Origin: Panulirus ornatus
Lineage: Eukaryota > Arthropoda > Malacostraca > Decapoda > Palinuridae
DNA: 64,000 nucleotides
NCBI RefSeq assembly: GCF_036320965.1
Contig: NC_092234.1
Coordinates: 41,725,532 to 41,789,531 of the forward strand
Direction of reading: 5' to 3'
The first letter of the stretch is position 1; every line of letters starts with the position of its first letter. Both the position numbers and the translations under genes were made by a program. The notes under the pieces were generated by a model, which saw only the letters and a program-made list of their open reading frames with translations, searched no databases and had not been told where the DNA came from. Positions 1-10,252 of the stretch are shown here, piece after piece.

Positions 1-78
1 GCCCATCACAGGCGGTCAACTGCCCGTCACAGGTGGTCAACTGCCCGTCACAGGTGGTCAACTGCCCGTCACAGGTGC
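1..78. repeat. 21-bp minisatellite
   Basis: Three full and one partial copies of a 21-bp unit with the core CCCGTCACAGGTGGTCAAC. The array may continue before the window. Confidence 0.9.
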
Positions 79-617
79 TACTATGTGAAGCACTGTTGAC
101 CCTGGGTCCGGTTTAACAAGCGACTTAACCAATCACAGCAACGCTTCTGATCGAACCACCCTCCCACCCCACTCCCCTATCCGCCACCACGACAATCAGA
201 GACAAACTGCCAGTAAAACGATCCATTACCAACAAGACAAGATCATCAGGTAAGACCAGATTCCCTCCATAACAAGGACGAGGAACACTGGAATCGACAT
301 TAGTGACCAGAAGTCAACAGACGATCCAGTAATCTGCTGGAAGTTTGGGCAAAACATATGTTAATGAGGGCTTGATGTGGGACCCTTTGAAAATTAATTT
401 ATGACTAGTAAATTGTGTATAACGAATACATGTATATATATAAATCGAAGTATACATCCCTGTAAGAGAGGTTTGGATCAAGTGGATGAAAAAACTTTTA
501 CGTAATCTGAAATGACAGAGAAAAGTTTAGTAACTTTAGTGAAAGTAAAGGAGAAAATTATCATTTTTAAAAAGGACTGGACATAAATAATGAGGTAGAT
601 GATAACCCCATCAGGTA
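79..617. other. AT-rich intronic stretch, nothing recognised
   Basis: Low-repeat, AT-rich DNA downstream of the last visible Ig2 variant. No exon, RNA gene or further variant motif (such as the conserved CNIPSFVADF block) is seen on either strand. Confidence 0.6.
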
Positions 618-634
618 ATGGTCGCCTCCTTTAC

Positions 635-796
635 CATAATTCTCAGAGGGATAATATGTCTGGCCCTGGTCGGTGACCCAGGCCTGCACGCTGACGAAGT
701 CGGCCACGAAGGAGGGGATGTTGCACTTGAGGATGGCCGAGTTGCCCCGGATCACGTACTCAGGCACCACGTCCGTCTGGTAAGCTTGGTGGACCA
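635..796 (-). CDS. Dscam: Dscam Ig2 alternative exon, variant 1 (last seen in cluster)
   Basis: This 162-nt alternative exon has phase 1 at both ends. It encodes VVHQAYQTDVVPEYVIRG, then NSAILKCNIPSFVADFVSV, then QAWVTDQGQTYYPSENYG. The donor is TTATG|GTAAAG and the acceptor is CATCTCCCTCAG|. VVPE in the A/A' region is unique among the seven. It is the variant nearest the window start. No further variant is visible at 1-600, so the constant second half of Ig2, and possibly more variants, must lie below position 1. Confidence 0.95.
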
Positions 797-1453
797 CTGA
801 GGGAGATGGCGAGATATGGGCCAGATATCTGGTGACGGTGAGCGGGTAGCGTGACGCTGCTTTGTTACGGGGTTGTGACAGTAATGGCTGTGTACTAGAT
901 GTATGACGGTGACAGTTGTGATCGGGTGGCGTAACGCTAGTGACTGTGGGGGGGGATGATGACGTGTGAGGGTGTTTGTGACGAGAGGGTAGTGTGACCA
1001 CGGCAGCTGTGAGCGAGTCACGTTACAACGCAGAGTGTCATACGAAAAAATGCTGACGACTGCAAACTAATACCGCGTCGTTAAGACCTAACAACAACAA
1101 CTACCGGGACGTGTTACAAACGACCTGAACACCTGTTACGACCAATAACATCGAGACCAACCCATGACAACCACACACACACACACACACACACGGAGGC
1201 TCTTAACACCTGAAAACAAACACATGAAATTACGACTACCTCACTAAAAACCATAATCATTTCATTAAGAACCTGAAAACGAAAAGGAGTTAATAGTCTA
1301 TTGCCAGTAATTAGGAGCTGGAAGAAAACTGGTGTGTGTGCGTGTGTGTGTGTGTGAATGTCTTAAATCAACGGTTAATTATAATCTGAAACAACGGACA
1401 AGAAAGTTGTTAGTATGCGCGTGAGGCAGGGCCAGGCCGCCCTCCACCATTAC
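797..1453. other. Dscam intron between Ig2 variants 1 and 2
   Basis: No gene is seen. It holds a short CA tract near 1172-1193 and a GT tract near 1331-1355. Confidence 0.6.
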
Positions 1454-1615
1454 CATAATCATGGCTCGGGTAGTAATGGTCGCCCGTGTCGGTGCTCCAG
1501 CCGGTGACGCTGACGAAGTCGGCCACGAAGGAGGGGATGTTGCACTTGAGGATGGCAGAGTTGCCCCGGATCACGTACTCCTCCCCGACAGATGTCTTGT
1601 AGAACTGTGCCACCA
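1454..1615 (-). CDS. Dscam: Dscam Ig2 alternative exon, variant 2
   Basis: This 162-nt alternative exon has phase 1 at both ends. It encodes VVAQFYKTSVGEEYVIRG, then NSAILKCNIPSFVADFVSV, then TGWSTDTGDHYYPSHDYG. The donor is TTATG|GTAATG. The acceptor is GCGGCCGTAG|. The region before it is a GGT/GGTGGTGTT repeat with almost no pyrimidine run, so the 3' splice site is unusually weak although the coding part is intact. VGEE is shared in part with the variant at 3467-3628 (VGDE), its neighbour. Confidence 0.93.
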
Positions 1616-1739
1616 CTACGGCCGCGTCCGCCCCAACACCACCACCACCACCCAACCATCATTACCATCACCAACACCACCGCCAGCCAGACGGGCCAGA
1701 GACGCGCACGTTATGTAGGGGACAAGGCACACGTTAACG

Positions 1740-2135
1740 ACGACCTGTGAGGTCTGTGGTGACGGGGAGGTCTGTATGGTGACGGGGAGGCCTGTATGGT
1801 GACGGGGAGGTCTGTATGGTGACGGGGAGGCCTGTATTGTGACGGGGAGGTCTGTATGGTGAAGGATGAGGCTTGTATGGTGAAGGAGAGGCCTGTATGG
1901 TGGCGGGGAGGCCTGTATGGTGAAGGGTGAGGCGAGTGTGGTGAGGGGAAGGTTTATGTGGCGACGGGGGAGGCCTCTACGATGAGGGAGCGAGGTCTAT
2001 ATAGTGAAAGTCTGTATGGTGAAGGGGGCGACGTCCTGTATGGTAAGGAAGGCCAGTATGGTGAAGGGGAGGTATGTATGGTGAAGAGGGAAGCCTGTAT
2101 GGTGAAGAGGGAAGCTCTGTATGGTAGGGGAGGCC
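1740..2135. repeat. 20-bp degenerate minisatellite
   Basis: Roughly 20 copies of a 20-bp unit of the form TGACGGGGAGGTCTGTATGG. The copies become more diverged (AAGG in place of ACGG) towards 2135. Intronic to Dscam. Confidence 0.85.
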
Positions 2136-2204
2136 GGTATAAAGAGAACGGACCTTCTTGATGGAGAAATCTAATATATAATGATGCCACAGTACATCCT
2201 GAGA

Positions 2205-2390
2205 GGCTCCACCACCAGACTGTGGTAGGCTCCACCACCAGACTGTGGTAGGCTCCAACACCATACTGTGATAGGCTCCACCACCAGACTGTGGTAAGCT
2301 CCACCACCAGACTGTGGTAGGCTCCACCACCAGACTGTGGTAGGCTCCATCACCATACTGTGGTAGGCTCCAACACCATACTGTGGTGAG
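2205..2390. repeat. 23-bp minisatellite
   Basis: About eight copies of a 23-bp unit with the core CTCCACCACCAGACTGTGG. Some copies read CTCCAACACCATACTGTGG. Confidence 0.9.
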
Positions 2391-3091
2391 GACAGAGGGC
2401 CAAGACCCCACGTAGGTCCAGGAACGGGCGAGGGAAGGGGTAAGGAGGACAGATGCTTACACAGAAACTGGGTGTGACTGAGGTGGTCCAGAAGCATTCT
2501 TCCCCAGGAACACAATACGATGACAAGTGAAGAGTGAGGCGAGTACTGGCGGGAAGAAAGATAGTTGTGACGTTGTTCGGCCACGTATAAACGTAAACAT
2601 CTGTGACAAAAACTGTGTTTGTCGAGTAAGTTGTTGTTGTTGGTCAATAATGGCCAGGTGTCTGCTGTGTCCGTCACAACAAACGAGACAATGTTCAAGC
2701 CAGACATGTGAGGGAGCCAGGTCAGGCAAGGGGCCGCGCGGGTAGAGAGAAGCCCCCGAAAATACCTCAAGACAACCAGCATCTTTGGAAGAGATCCCCG
2801 TGTGGGTGGTTCACACATCACCACCAGAGGGAGGAACATGGCCGCCACCCAGCCAATATTTACCGCCACATTTGAATAAAAATTCAATTCAGTTCTTGAT
2901 CAAAAAAAAAGTTGGACTGATTCCAGAGGGAAGTCTGCATCTACAATGTGGCGGGAGAGAGGATGTTGTGGCTCGGGGATCATACAGATCCAGGACGAAG
3001 ATAACACAAAATCAAGCGATGCTATGAACCCTCCTGTGGTAATCATTAATAGTGGTCAAGATGCATGAAAAGAATACGTGAATACACCTGG
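2391..3091. other. Dscam intron, unique DNA
   Basis: A minus-strand open frame running from 2887 down begins with a hydrophobic stretch (GWVAAMFLPLVVM). It then runs into the 23-bp repeat and has no recognisable domain, so it is not called as a gene. Confidence 0.4.
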
Positions 3092-3094
3092 AAA

Positions 3095-3205
3095 GAGTGA
3101 GCCTGGAAGGAGGAGTGAGTGAGCCTGGAAGGAAGAGTGAGTGAGCCTGGAAGGAGGAGTGAGTGAGCCTGGAAGGAGGAGTGAGTGAGCCTGGAAGGAG
3201 TGAAT
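3095..3205. repeat. 22-bp minisatellite
   Basis: Five copies of a 22-bp unit with the core GTGAGCCTGGAAGGAGGA. The period is exact (3101, 3123, 3145). Confidence 0.9.
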
Positions 3206-3466
3206 CAGTAAACCTGGAAATGAGGACATCTGTTATCTGTTCACGCAAACATGTCCTTGTTCTCTTCCTGTAAATGTAATACACTTAGTCTTGTAATACA
3301 GTTAAGTCTGTAAGAGATACATAATCACAGTTATTACAGAAAGTCCTCCACTTCTTCCCACTGAGCAGAAAAACCTGCCAAAGTAATTATGGTAATTTTC
3401 TCTGAAAAGAGAAAGATAAGGAGAGGCGATGGCTCCTGCACAGGACCGGCTGTACCGGAGTATTAC

Positions 3467-3628
3467 CATAAGTCTCAGAGGGATAGTAGTTGGCTCCGTC
3501 GTCAGTGGACCAGGAGGTGACGCTGACGAAGTCGGCCACGAAGGAGGGAATGTTGCACTTGAAGATGACTGAGTTGCCCCGGATCACGTACTCGTCTCCC
3601 ACACCCACCTCGAAGTCCTGATGCACCA
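3467..3628 (-). CDS. Dscam: Dscam Ig2 alternative exon, variant 3
   Basis: This 162-nt alternative exon has phase 1 at both ends. It encodes VVHQDFEVGVGDEYVIRG, then NSVIFKCNIPSFVADFVSV, then TSWSTDDGANYYPSETYG. The donor is TTATG|GTAATA. The acceptor is CTCTGGCCTCCAG|. A long TC-dinucleotide run (GA on the plus strand, 3694-3758) lies 65-130 nt upstream of the acceptor. WSTD is shared with the variant at 1454-1615, while the other variants have WVTD or WVDS. Confidence 0.95.
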
Positions 3629-3690
3629 CTGGAGGCCAGAGCCAGAGAGGTGTGAGAAGATGTCAGGGGTGAGGCCAGAGGTCACGACGT

Positions 3691-3693
<3 letters not shown>

Positions 3694-3758
<65 letters not shown>
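3694..3758. repeat. (GA)n microsatellite upstream of Ig2 variant 3
   Basis: A perfect GA run that reads as (TC)n on the Dscam strand, 65-130 nt before the acceptor of the exon at 3467-3628. It could bind pyrimidine-tract proteins. Confidence 0.95.
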
Positions 3759-3761
<3 letters not shown>

Positions 3762-3903
3762 GGAGGAGGTTCGAGTAAAGACGTATCATGGGTGAGCACA
3801 GAGTAAAATGTCAGGGATCAGGGGAGAATAATCTCGTCGAGAAAGGCGTGGTTGTGACCCTTCAGATACGCGTCCTGGCGAGGGTAAGATCAGAATGGTT
3901 CAC

Positions 3904-3944
<41 letters not shown>
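3904..3944. repeat. (CA)n microsatellite
   Basis: CA dinucleotide run inside the Dscam intron. Confidence 0.95.
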
Positions 3945-3946
<2 letters not shown>

Positions 3947-4204
3947 ACGACGTTATGACGTCAACCACATGATGAGGGACTGCCAGCCTTCGTGACCCAG
4001 GGAGGTGGTCACAGGAGGAGGTATACCAGAGTTCCGGGAGAAAGAGAAGCCAGGCGCGGGCGGGCGGGGCGGTCGCCAGCACTGTGCTACCAGGTCACCA
4101 GGTGACCCTTGACACGTACAACTGTGGTCGTGATAACAGTCCTGATAAGACTTATCAAAGAGCGACGCTACACATGCGGGGAGGGAAGAACCCCAGCACC
4201 ACAC

Positions 4205-4540
4205 ACCATCCACAGTCAGGTGTGTCACCAGGCGTGGCTACCAGAGACAGATATGTCACCAGGTGTGGCTTCCAGAGTCAGGTGTGTCTCCAGGGTTGAC
4301 TACCAGCCAGGTGTGTCACCAGGTGTGGTTACCAGCCAGGTGTGTCACCAGGTGTGTTACCAGCCAGGTGTGGCTTCCAGAGCCAGATGTGTCTCAGGGT
4401 GTGACTACCAGCCAGGTGTGTCACCAGGTGTGGCTACCAGCCAAGTGTGTCACCAGGTGTGGCTACCAACCAGGTGTGTAACCAGGCGTGGCTACCAGAG
4501 TCAGGTGTGTCTCCAGGTGTGGCTACTTTAGTCAGATGTC
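4205..4540. repeat. 28-29 bp minisatellite
   Basis: About eleven copies built from GGTGTGTCACCAGGTGTGG and TACCAGC. The alternation of GTGTCACC and GTGGCTACC suggests a two-part unit. Confidence 0.85.
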
Positions 4541-4931
4541 TCCAGGTTCAGTAAAGATAAATCATAACTTTCACATTATATTAACAAGCTGCTGAACTGT
4601 TTACGTAAAGGATGTGTGTTAGTGGTCAGGTAAGGTTCATTATGCCAACCTTAAAAACGCCTGTAAATATGTAAACAACATTACAATATCACCATCACAA
4701 AACCTGAAAAAATAAAATATGATCAGTGGTTGCGGCAGAGAAAGTGTCAGCGTCTGGCAAGACCTGAAAATGAGAATAACAAATGAGAGCTGTAAAGAAA
4801 ACGGCATTAGCTCCGGCTCGGGTAGTTTAATCAGCTAAGGCTCCCGCCACCAGCCCCCCTCTTTTTGGGGGGTCCCTCCACAACCTACACCTTCCCACGC
4901 TATTCATTTACGTCGGTGGTCGGTAAATTAC
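4541..4931. other. Intronic DNA, nothing recognised
   Basis: Mostly unique sequence between the 29-bp repeat and Ig2 variant 4. No gene signal. Confidence 0.5.
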
Positions 4932-5093
4932 CGTAAGTGCTCGAGGGGTAGTAGACGAGGCCGTCGCTATCGACCCAGGCCTGCACGCTGATGAAGTCGG
5001 CCACATACGAGGGGATGTTGCACTTGAGGATGGCCGAGTTGCCCCGGATGATGTACTCGTTGTTTACCTCCGTCTCGTAAGCCTGGTGTACCA
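4932..5093 (-). CDS. Dscam: Dscam Ig2 alternative exon, variant 4
   Basis: This 162-nt alternative exon has phase 1 at both ends. It encodes VVHQAYETEVNNEYIIRG, then NSAILKCNIPSYVADFISV, then QAWVDSDGLVYYPSSTYG. The donor is TTACG|GTAATT. The acceptor is TCCCTCCCTCCACAG|, with a normal pyrimidine tract. It is the only variant with IIRG, PSY and DFISV in place of VIRG, PSF and DFVSV in the otherwise conserved centre. QAWV is shared with the variant at 635-796. Confidence 0.95.
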
Positions 5094-5593
5094 CTGTGGA
5101 GGGAGGGAACATCCACCAACACGCTTAGTTACAAGGCCTGACATAGAGCGCCGGTACAAGGGTCGTCAACCTCACAGGCCCGAGTGCCTCGCCAGGGGTG
5201 GTTGAAATGGTTAATGAAACATGGGGATGAGTCAGTGTGGAGGGCGCCCCCTACCACGGGTATTATGCGAGTGTTGACGGAGAGGACCAGGGTGAGGACA
5301 CACGGAGACAATGGTTGTGGAGAGTGTGGTCAGTGGAGTGAGTGGGATGAATCTGGGGACTGAGTGGAGTGACCATGACGCTGGCGTCGCCAGGGAGGCG
5401 TGTGTTGACCATGAGCTGGCACACACGGGTCGCCAGGATACAGACACACAAGCGACAAGATGAAGAAAATGAAAAATAAGATGATATCAAAACCCACGTA
5501 TATAAGCCTCTCACGTGTGGTTGCCATGCTAAAGTGTCTGTATCATGAAAAAAAATATATATATACTAAATCCAGAAACAAAAAACATTTCCC

Positions 5594-5652
5594 TCGATGT
5601 ATATAGTTCGATGTATATAGTTCGATGTATATAGTTCGATGTATATAATTCA
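5594..5652. repeat. 14-bp minisatellite
   Basis: Four copies of TCGATGTATATAGT. Confidence 0.9.
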
Positions 5653-6870
5653 TCTAGCGACTGCTGGCTGTTGCTTCCCACGGTTGGTGTGAGGTGACTC
5701 ATCACACGAGGATGCCTCGTACACACAAGCTGGTCAGGTCAGCTTTCCTCCACTGTCTTCCTTAGTTCCCACCTTCGACAGTAGGCGCCACACCAACACC
5801 ACAGCTGCTCACATTAATCCCTTACGTATATCTCCTCGTCACTTACTAACTTCATCTGAGAAATGTATAGACCACTTGAACGGAGCAATATGACCTACAG
5901 GCATGATGACCTCGCCGCTAACCTAACCCTCAGGTCAGGTGAAAGGTCAAGCTATCACATCTGGGTCATAACGTTGTGCTCAAGATCATAAACTGGTGAT
6001 AAGGTCAGTGGCAGTTTAAAAAGCCTTGCGTCGCCCACCAGGCTAACTACCCCAATGTTGTGTCCCTCTACACGACCCTACCCACGCCTGTCAATACACT
6101 CGCCTCGCTAATACCAAATTTCCCGCTATATCAAAATCTGATCAAACGATCTCATCTACCACCTATCAACACCAGGTCGTCGTCATGGTTATGGGTCGAA
6201 TTCCTCGTAATATTCCGTAAAAATAAACATTCAAGTAAACTGAAACTCACAGTCGCTGATTGCAACACTGCAACACTGCCTAGTAATAACACCTTCAAAA
6301 CCTACCGTGTATAACTACAACATACCTCGTACACATATCTAAGACGAGAATGAAAATACGTAATATGATAAACGGTGTCCGAATCACATTTACCAAACAA
6401 AATTGACCTATTTCGAATTATACATCAGCGACTCGCGCTTCGCCAACACATATTACATATTTTGTCAGATATCAGCGACCTTACATGACCGCCCGCGTGC
6501 CACACGAATGGTGAACATCATGGAAGCCACAACACCCCAACATACCTCACATTGATGCTCCGTCTGCCAAGAAATGCCGTTCAATTTGGCAACTCAGAGA
6601 ACAACCTTCAACAATTATGGGTTCTAATGATTAATAGTCTACAAAACAGAACCTCTTACAGTCTTCAAACCCAGTCATAACGTCGCTTCACTGGCCAGTA
6701 GTAGTCCACGTGAAAAAAGAACGCCCGTTGCCCACTTAGTAAACGTATACACTGCAGCGACCATCATCCACTGTCGAGTCTTGACGCACGGTGTTCCGTC
6801 CGCCTCAGGGTAAAATAAATGGTGTCCGATCCATGTGAGAATGAAACATACGATACTCAGTCCATGTGAA
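5653..6870. other. Intronic DNA between Ig2 variants 4 and 5
   Basis: Mainly unique, moderately AT-rich sequence. I looked for another Ig2 variant here (conserved KCNIPSFVADF block) on both strands and found none. Confidence 0.5.
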
Positions 6871-6871
6871 G

Positions 6872-7150
6872 ATGACATATGTGTGGTGCTCGGTCCGTGT
6901 GAGGATGACATATGTGTAGTGCTCAGTCCGTGTTAGGACGAGATGTGTGGTGCTCAGTCCGTGTGAGGACGAGATGTGTGGTGCTCAGTCCGTGTGAGGA
7001 CGAGATGTGTGGTGCTCAGTCCGTGTTAGGACGAGATGTGTAGTGCTCAGTCCGTGTGAGGACGAGATGTGTGGTGCTCAGTCCGTGTAAGGACGAGATG
7101 TGTGGTGCTCAGTCCGTGTGAGGACGAGATATGTCGTGCTCGGTCCATAT
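6872..7150. repeat. 31-bp minisatellite
   Basis: About nine copies of a 31-bp unit with the core GTGTGAGGACGAGATGTG followed by TGGTGCTCAGTCC, diverging at both ends. Confidence 0.9.
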
Positions 7151-7449
7151 GAAGATATGACACATGGTACCAGTCCGTGTGAGGATGATACGTGAGGTTC
7201 TATCCATGTGAACTGTGTACATATCGCCTCCGCAGTGTGTGAGGATAAGACAGGAATCCCAGTGTAACACACAAAACTCTGAACTACTATCTTGGTAGCG
7301 ATAATCAAGTTCCAGTCCTTCGTCAGCTCTGAAATTAATGAACCATGAGATAGGTACCCGAGGCCACCTGAAAAAAAAATTGAGGCCATGTTAATTCCCT
7401 GAAATGATAATGAAAATTAACCATCATTCGATAAATTCATTAATTTTAC

Positions 7450-7611
7450 CATATCGGTCGGTAGGATAAAATGTCTCGCCCTTGTCCGTGACCCAGGAGG
7501 TGACAGAGACGAAGTCGGCGACGAACGAGGGAATCGAACACTTGAGTATGGCTGCGTTGCCGCGAATGACGTATTCTTTGTTGACGTCTGACTCGTATGG
7601 TTGATGGACCA
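7450..7611 (-). CDS. Dscam: Dscam Ig2 alternative exon, variant 5
   Basis: This 162-nt alternative exon has phase 1 at both ends. It encodes VVHQPYESDVNKEYVIRG, then NAAILKCSIPSFVADFVSV, then TSWVTDKGETFYPTDRYG. The donor is ATATG|GTAAAA and the acceptor is CTGTCTTCAG|. A TC-dinucleotide tract of about 44 nt (GA on the plus strand) lies 28-70 nt upstream of the acceptor, where the branch point and pyrimidine tract should be. Its codon use is less GC-rich than the other variants (for example ATTCGTT and GACGTCT). Confidence 0.95.
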
Positions 7612-7637
7612 CTGAAGACAGGGAGACAATCATGTTC

Positions 7638-7682
<45 letters not shown>
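7638..7682. repeat. (GA)n microsatellite upstream of Ig2 variant 5
   Basis: It reads as (TC)n on the Dscam strand, 28-70 nt before the acceptor of the exon at 7450-7611, so it doubles as its pyrimidine tract. Confidence 0.95.
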
Positions 7683-7686
<4 letters not shown>

Positions 7687-7947
7687 GGGGGGAGAAACAA
7701 AGGACAGGAGACGACACAACGCCGACAAAGAGAGTACGTAGCCGAGATTAATGTTTCAATCACCTGATAAGATCAAATACATTTTTAACCACTTCCCTGC
7801 TGAATGGAATAAGGGAAAAATATAATTATTTGCGTCCACACCGGACCCTCAGACCCGGACGGTTGCTAGAGGAACAAATATAGAGAAAGAGAGCATTACT
7901 GAGGGAGGGAGGGAGGGATGTAGGAGTGGCCATGATGACATCATTAC

Positions 7948-8109
7948 CGTAATGTTGGGATGGGAAGTAGACGTCCCCCGCGTCTGTGACCCAGGAGGTG
8001 ACACTGACGAAGTCGGCCACGAAGGAGGGGATAACACACTTGAAGATGGCGGCGTTGCCCCGTATCACGTGCTCTTTGTTTACATCGGTCTCGTATTGCG
8101 GCTGCACCA
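7948..8109 (-). CDS. Dscam: Dscam Ig2 alternative exon, variant 6
   Basis: This 162-nt alternative exon has phase 1 at both ends. It encodes VVQPQYETDVNKEHVIRG, then NAAIFKCVIPSFVADFVSV, then TSWVTDAGDVYFPSQHYG. The donor is TTACG|GTAATG. The acceptor is TCTCTGTAG|, and a TG-dinucleotide repeat of about 25 nt sits directly before it, so the 3' splice signal is largely microsatellite. VNKE and GNAAI are shared with the neighbouring variant at 7450-7611, and EHVIRG and CVIPS with the one at 8423-8584. This suggests that the three closely spaced exons arose by local duplication. Confidence 0.95.
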
Positions 8110-8111
8110 CT

Positions 8112-8138
8112 ACAGAGACACACACACACACACACACG
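8112..8138. repeat. (CA)n tract at the acceptor of Ig2 variant 6
   Basis: It reads as (TG)n on the Dscam strand, directly before the TCTCTGTAG acceptor. UG repeats are known targets of CELF and TDP-43 type splicing regulators; that role here is inference. Confidence 0.9.
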
Positions 8139-8422
8139 AGGAAGCCCACATGGTTATTATAATCACAAGCGAACCATGGGGTAGCTTAGGGGGTGGGGTT
8201 ATTAACAACACATGTCAAGTTTCAGCGTGGTATATACTGTATCAACACCTGTAAGTTCAATCAAACATATGTTGAGTATAGAACCGCATATCTAGGCTGG
8301 TCTCCTTCCCCGTACTGACACGGACACAAGCATAGGAGTTGTGACCGATGCATCTGAAAGGCAAGGTTGTTGTTAGTGCCAGAGAGGGAGAGGCGCGGAG
8401 GGGTAGCTGGGGGACAGATTAC

Positions 8423-8584
8423 CATAAGTGGTGGAGGGCGTGTAGACTTGGCCATCACCGGTGACCCAGGACAAGACGGAGACGAAGTCGGCCACGAAGG
8501 ACGGGATGACGCACTTGAGGATGGCAGAGTTGCCCCGGATGACGTGTTCGTTGTTCACCTCCGTCCGGTACGACTGACGCACCA
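8423..8584 (-). CDS. Dscam: Dscam Ig2 alternative exon, variant 7 (first in cluster)
   Basis: This is the first Ig2 variant after the Ig1 exons in transcription order. It is 162 nt with phase 1 at both ends. It encodes VVRQSYRTEVNNEHVIRG, then NSAILKCVIPSFVADFVSV, then LSWVTGDGQVYTPSTTYG. The donor is TTATG|GTAATC. The acceptor is GTGGTCAG|, preceded by a TTG-repeat tract that supplies the pyrimidines. The first half of Ig2 carries the A/A' strand, which in Drosophila forms the Ig2 homophilic interface (family knowledge); the NNEH and RQSYRTE residues fall there. Only the B-strand cysteine of the domain is in this exon. It is separated by 313 bp from the next variant. Confidence 0.95.
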
Positions 8585-10252
8585 CTGACCACACACAACC
8601 ACAACAACAACAACAACCAATGTGTATCATTATGTTCACCACATTACTGAGCAACACTCACAACACCGGGTAACCGCCCGTCCCTTACTGACCAGGGAGG
8701 GAGTCAGGTCTGCTAGAGGGAGGAGGGAATGATGCGATGCTCTCGTCACACACGAGAGATAAGGGAACAAAATCAGAGGTAAAAGGTGAAAGTTTCCTGA
8801 AAGAGAAGTTCATCTTGAGGGGGAATTACGAGTTGTTTACGGAAGGGTTGTAAAGTTGTTGGGCAGAGATGTGGATCTGCCACGTCGGGCCCTCACGCTC
8901 CGCAGCCTTCCCTCCTGCCACACAGGATGAAAAAGTATCTTGAGTATAAACAAAATGATGGCGTAAAATAAGAGGCATATGAAAAGGTAACAGTTAGACA
9001 CGACACAAGAGGAGTCTCCATTGTGGTCGTGGGTGGGAGGAACCACTGTGTACTGGGGAAGGTCGGTGAGCCAGTACAAACAACAGTTACCATCCAGTAC
9101 AACGCTCCTCCGTACCACACCACACACCATCAGGGAACCTTAGCCTACAACATCCGTGAGGCGCCACCACCCACCACCAGCTCCTCCCTCCTCTGGTGGT
9201 GGCGCCACAACATCCTCGCCACAACCTCCAACAACAGGAGTCTCCAACAACACCTTGCCCGACACATCACCACACAAGGATCCTATACAGAGCAGCCCAG
9301 CAAGACTATCCAGCAGGACCTGGTCAAACTATTCCAGGACCCCTGGAGACAGGTGCGGCCCCACGGCCAGGACCTGGAAGCGTCCTGGAAAGGTGAGGCA
9401 AGAATGGTGGGGTATGTGCAGCACACCCAGCTGGCTCAGTCTCCAGGTCACCGCGAGTCTACCCTGGAAAAGGACTAAGTTTACCACCAGCGGTCGTGCT
9501 GGCCTCCACCACCACCAGCCTGCTGGAACAGTACCTGTTGTAACCCTTACGTCACCACAGCCAAACCTCTTACGTCAGAAGCCGCTGCTGTGGGCGCTCA
9601 CAGACCGGCAAAATACACCACAGAATACAAAGATAAATAATGTGACATAATTCATGAAATCATCACGTGTGTACAGCAATGATCTCCACCTGGAAACACC
9701 CGGCACAAATAAACATCAGCTGTTCACCCTCAACCAATGGAAAGCATCACACTGGGAGATTCCCTCCATCGCTTGTGACGTCAGGGGACGCCTCGTGACG
9801 TACAGGTCGTGACGTCACAATGTGCGTTCGTGCAGTTAATCATGGTAAACCAAAACAGCGAGGGAGATAAAGCCGACGTTAGCCATAGAAAATGGGGGGA
9901 GTGGAAGTGTTGTGAAGAGCTGCCACGAGAACTGGGGGTGTGTGCGCTGGAACTTACCTTGGATGACCTCGACCTTCACGTGACACACAGCAGGAGGTCA
10001 TCATCATCATAATAACAAGGAACAAATACAGCAAACAGGTATGATGACAATAAGAACAAATACACATGGGAAAATGTATTCTTAAGACTAATGTGTACAT
10101 GTGATGGGGGAAACAAATACATGGTAAGGTATTTGTTTATCTGACTTGTATTATAGAGATAAATATTATCTTTCAATGAAAACTGTCTTGAGGTTCATAA
10201 CTGTTTCCCCCACCGAGCAGGAACCAACCAACCCGTCAGTCAGGTCTGTAAC
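8585..10252. other. Dscam intron between the Ig1 and Ig2 exons, first part
   Basis: No exon is recognised. Two perfect TGACGTCA palindromes lie at 9776-9783 and 9810-9817, with a half site between. Several open frames around 9020-9650 carry no recognisable domain. Confidence 0.5.

Noticed and set aside
2171..2887. A minus-strand frame beginning with a signal-peptide-like stretch (MNFYSNVAVNIGWVAAMFL)
   Set aside because: About 165 codons are non-repeat, but no domain or cysteine pattern is recognisable, it ends in a 23-bp repeat, and it lies in a Dscam intron on the same strand.
5110..7440. A further Ig2 variant in the 2.3-kb gap between variants 4 and 5
   Set aside because: The conserved block that reads CNIPSFVADF, easy to see in all seven exons, is absent on both strands here.
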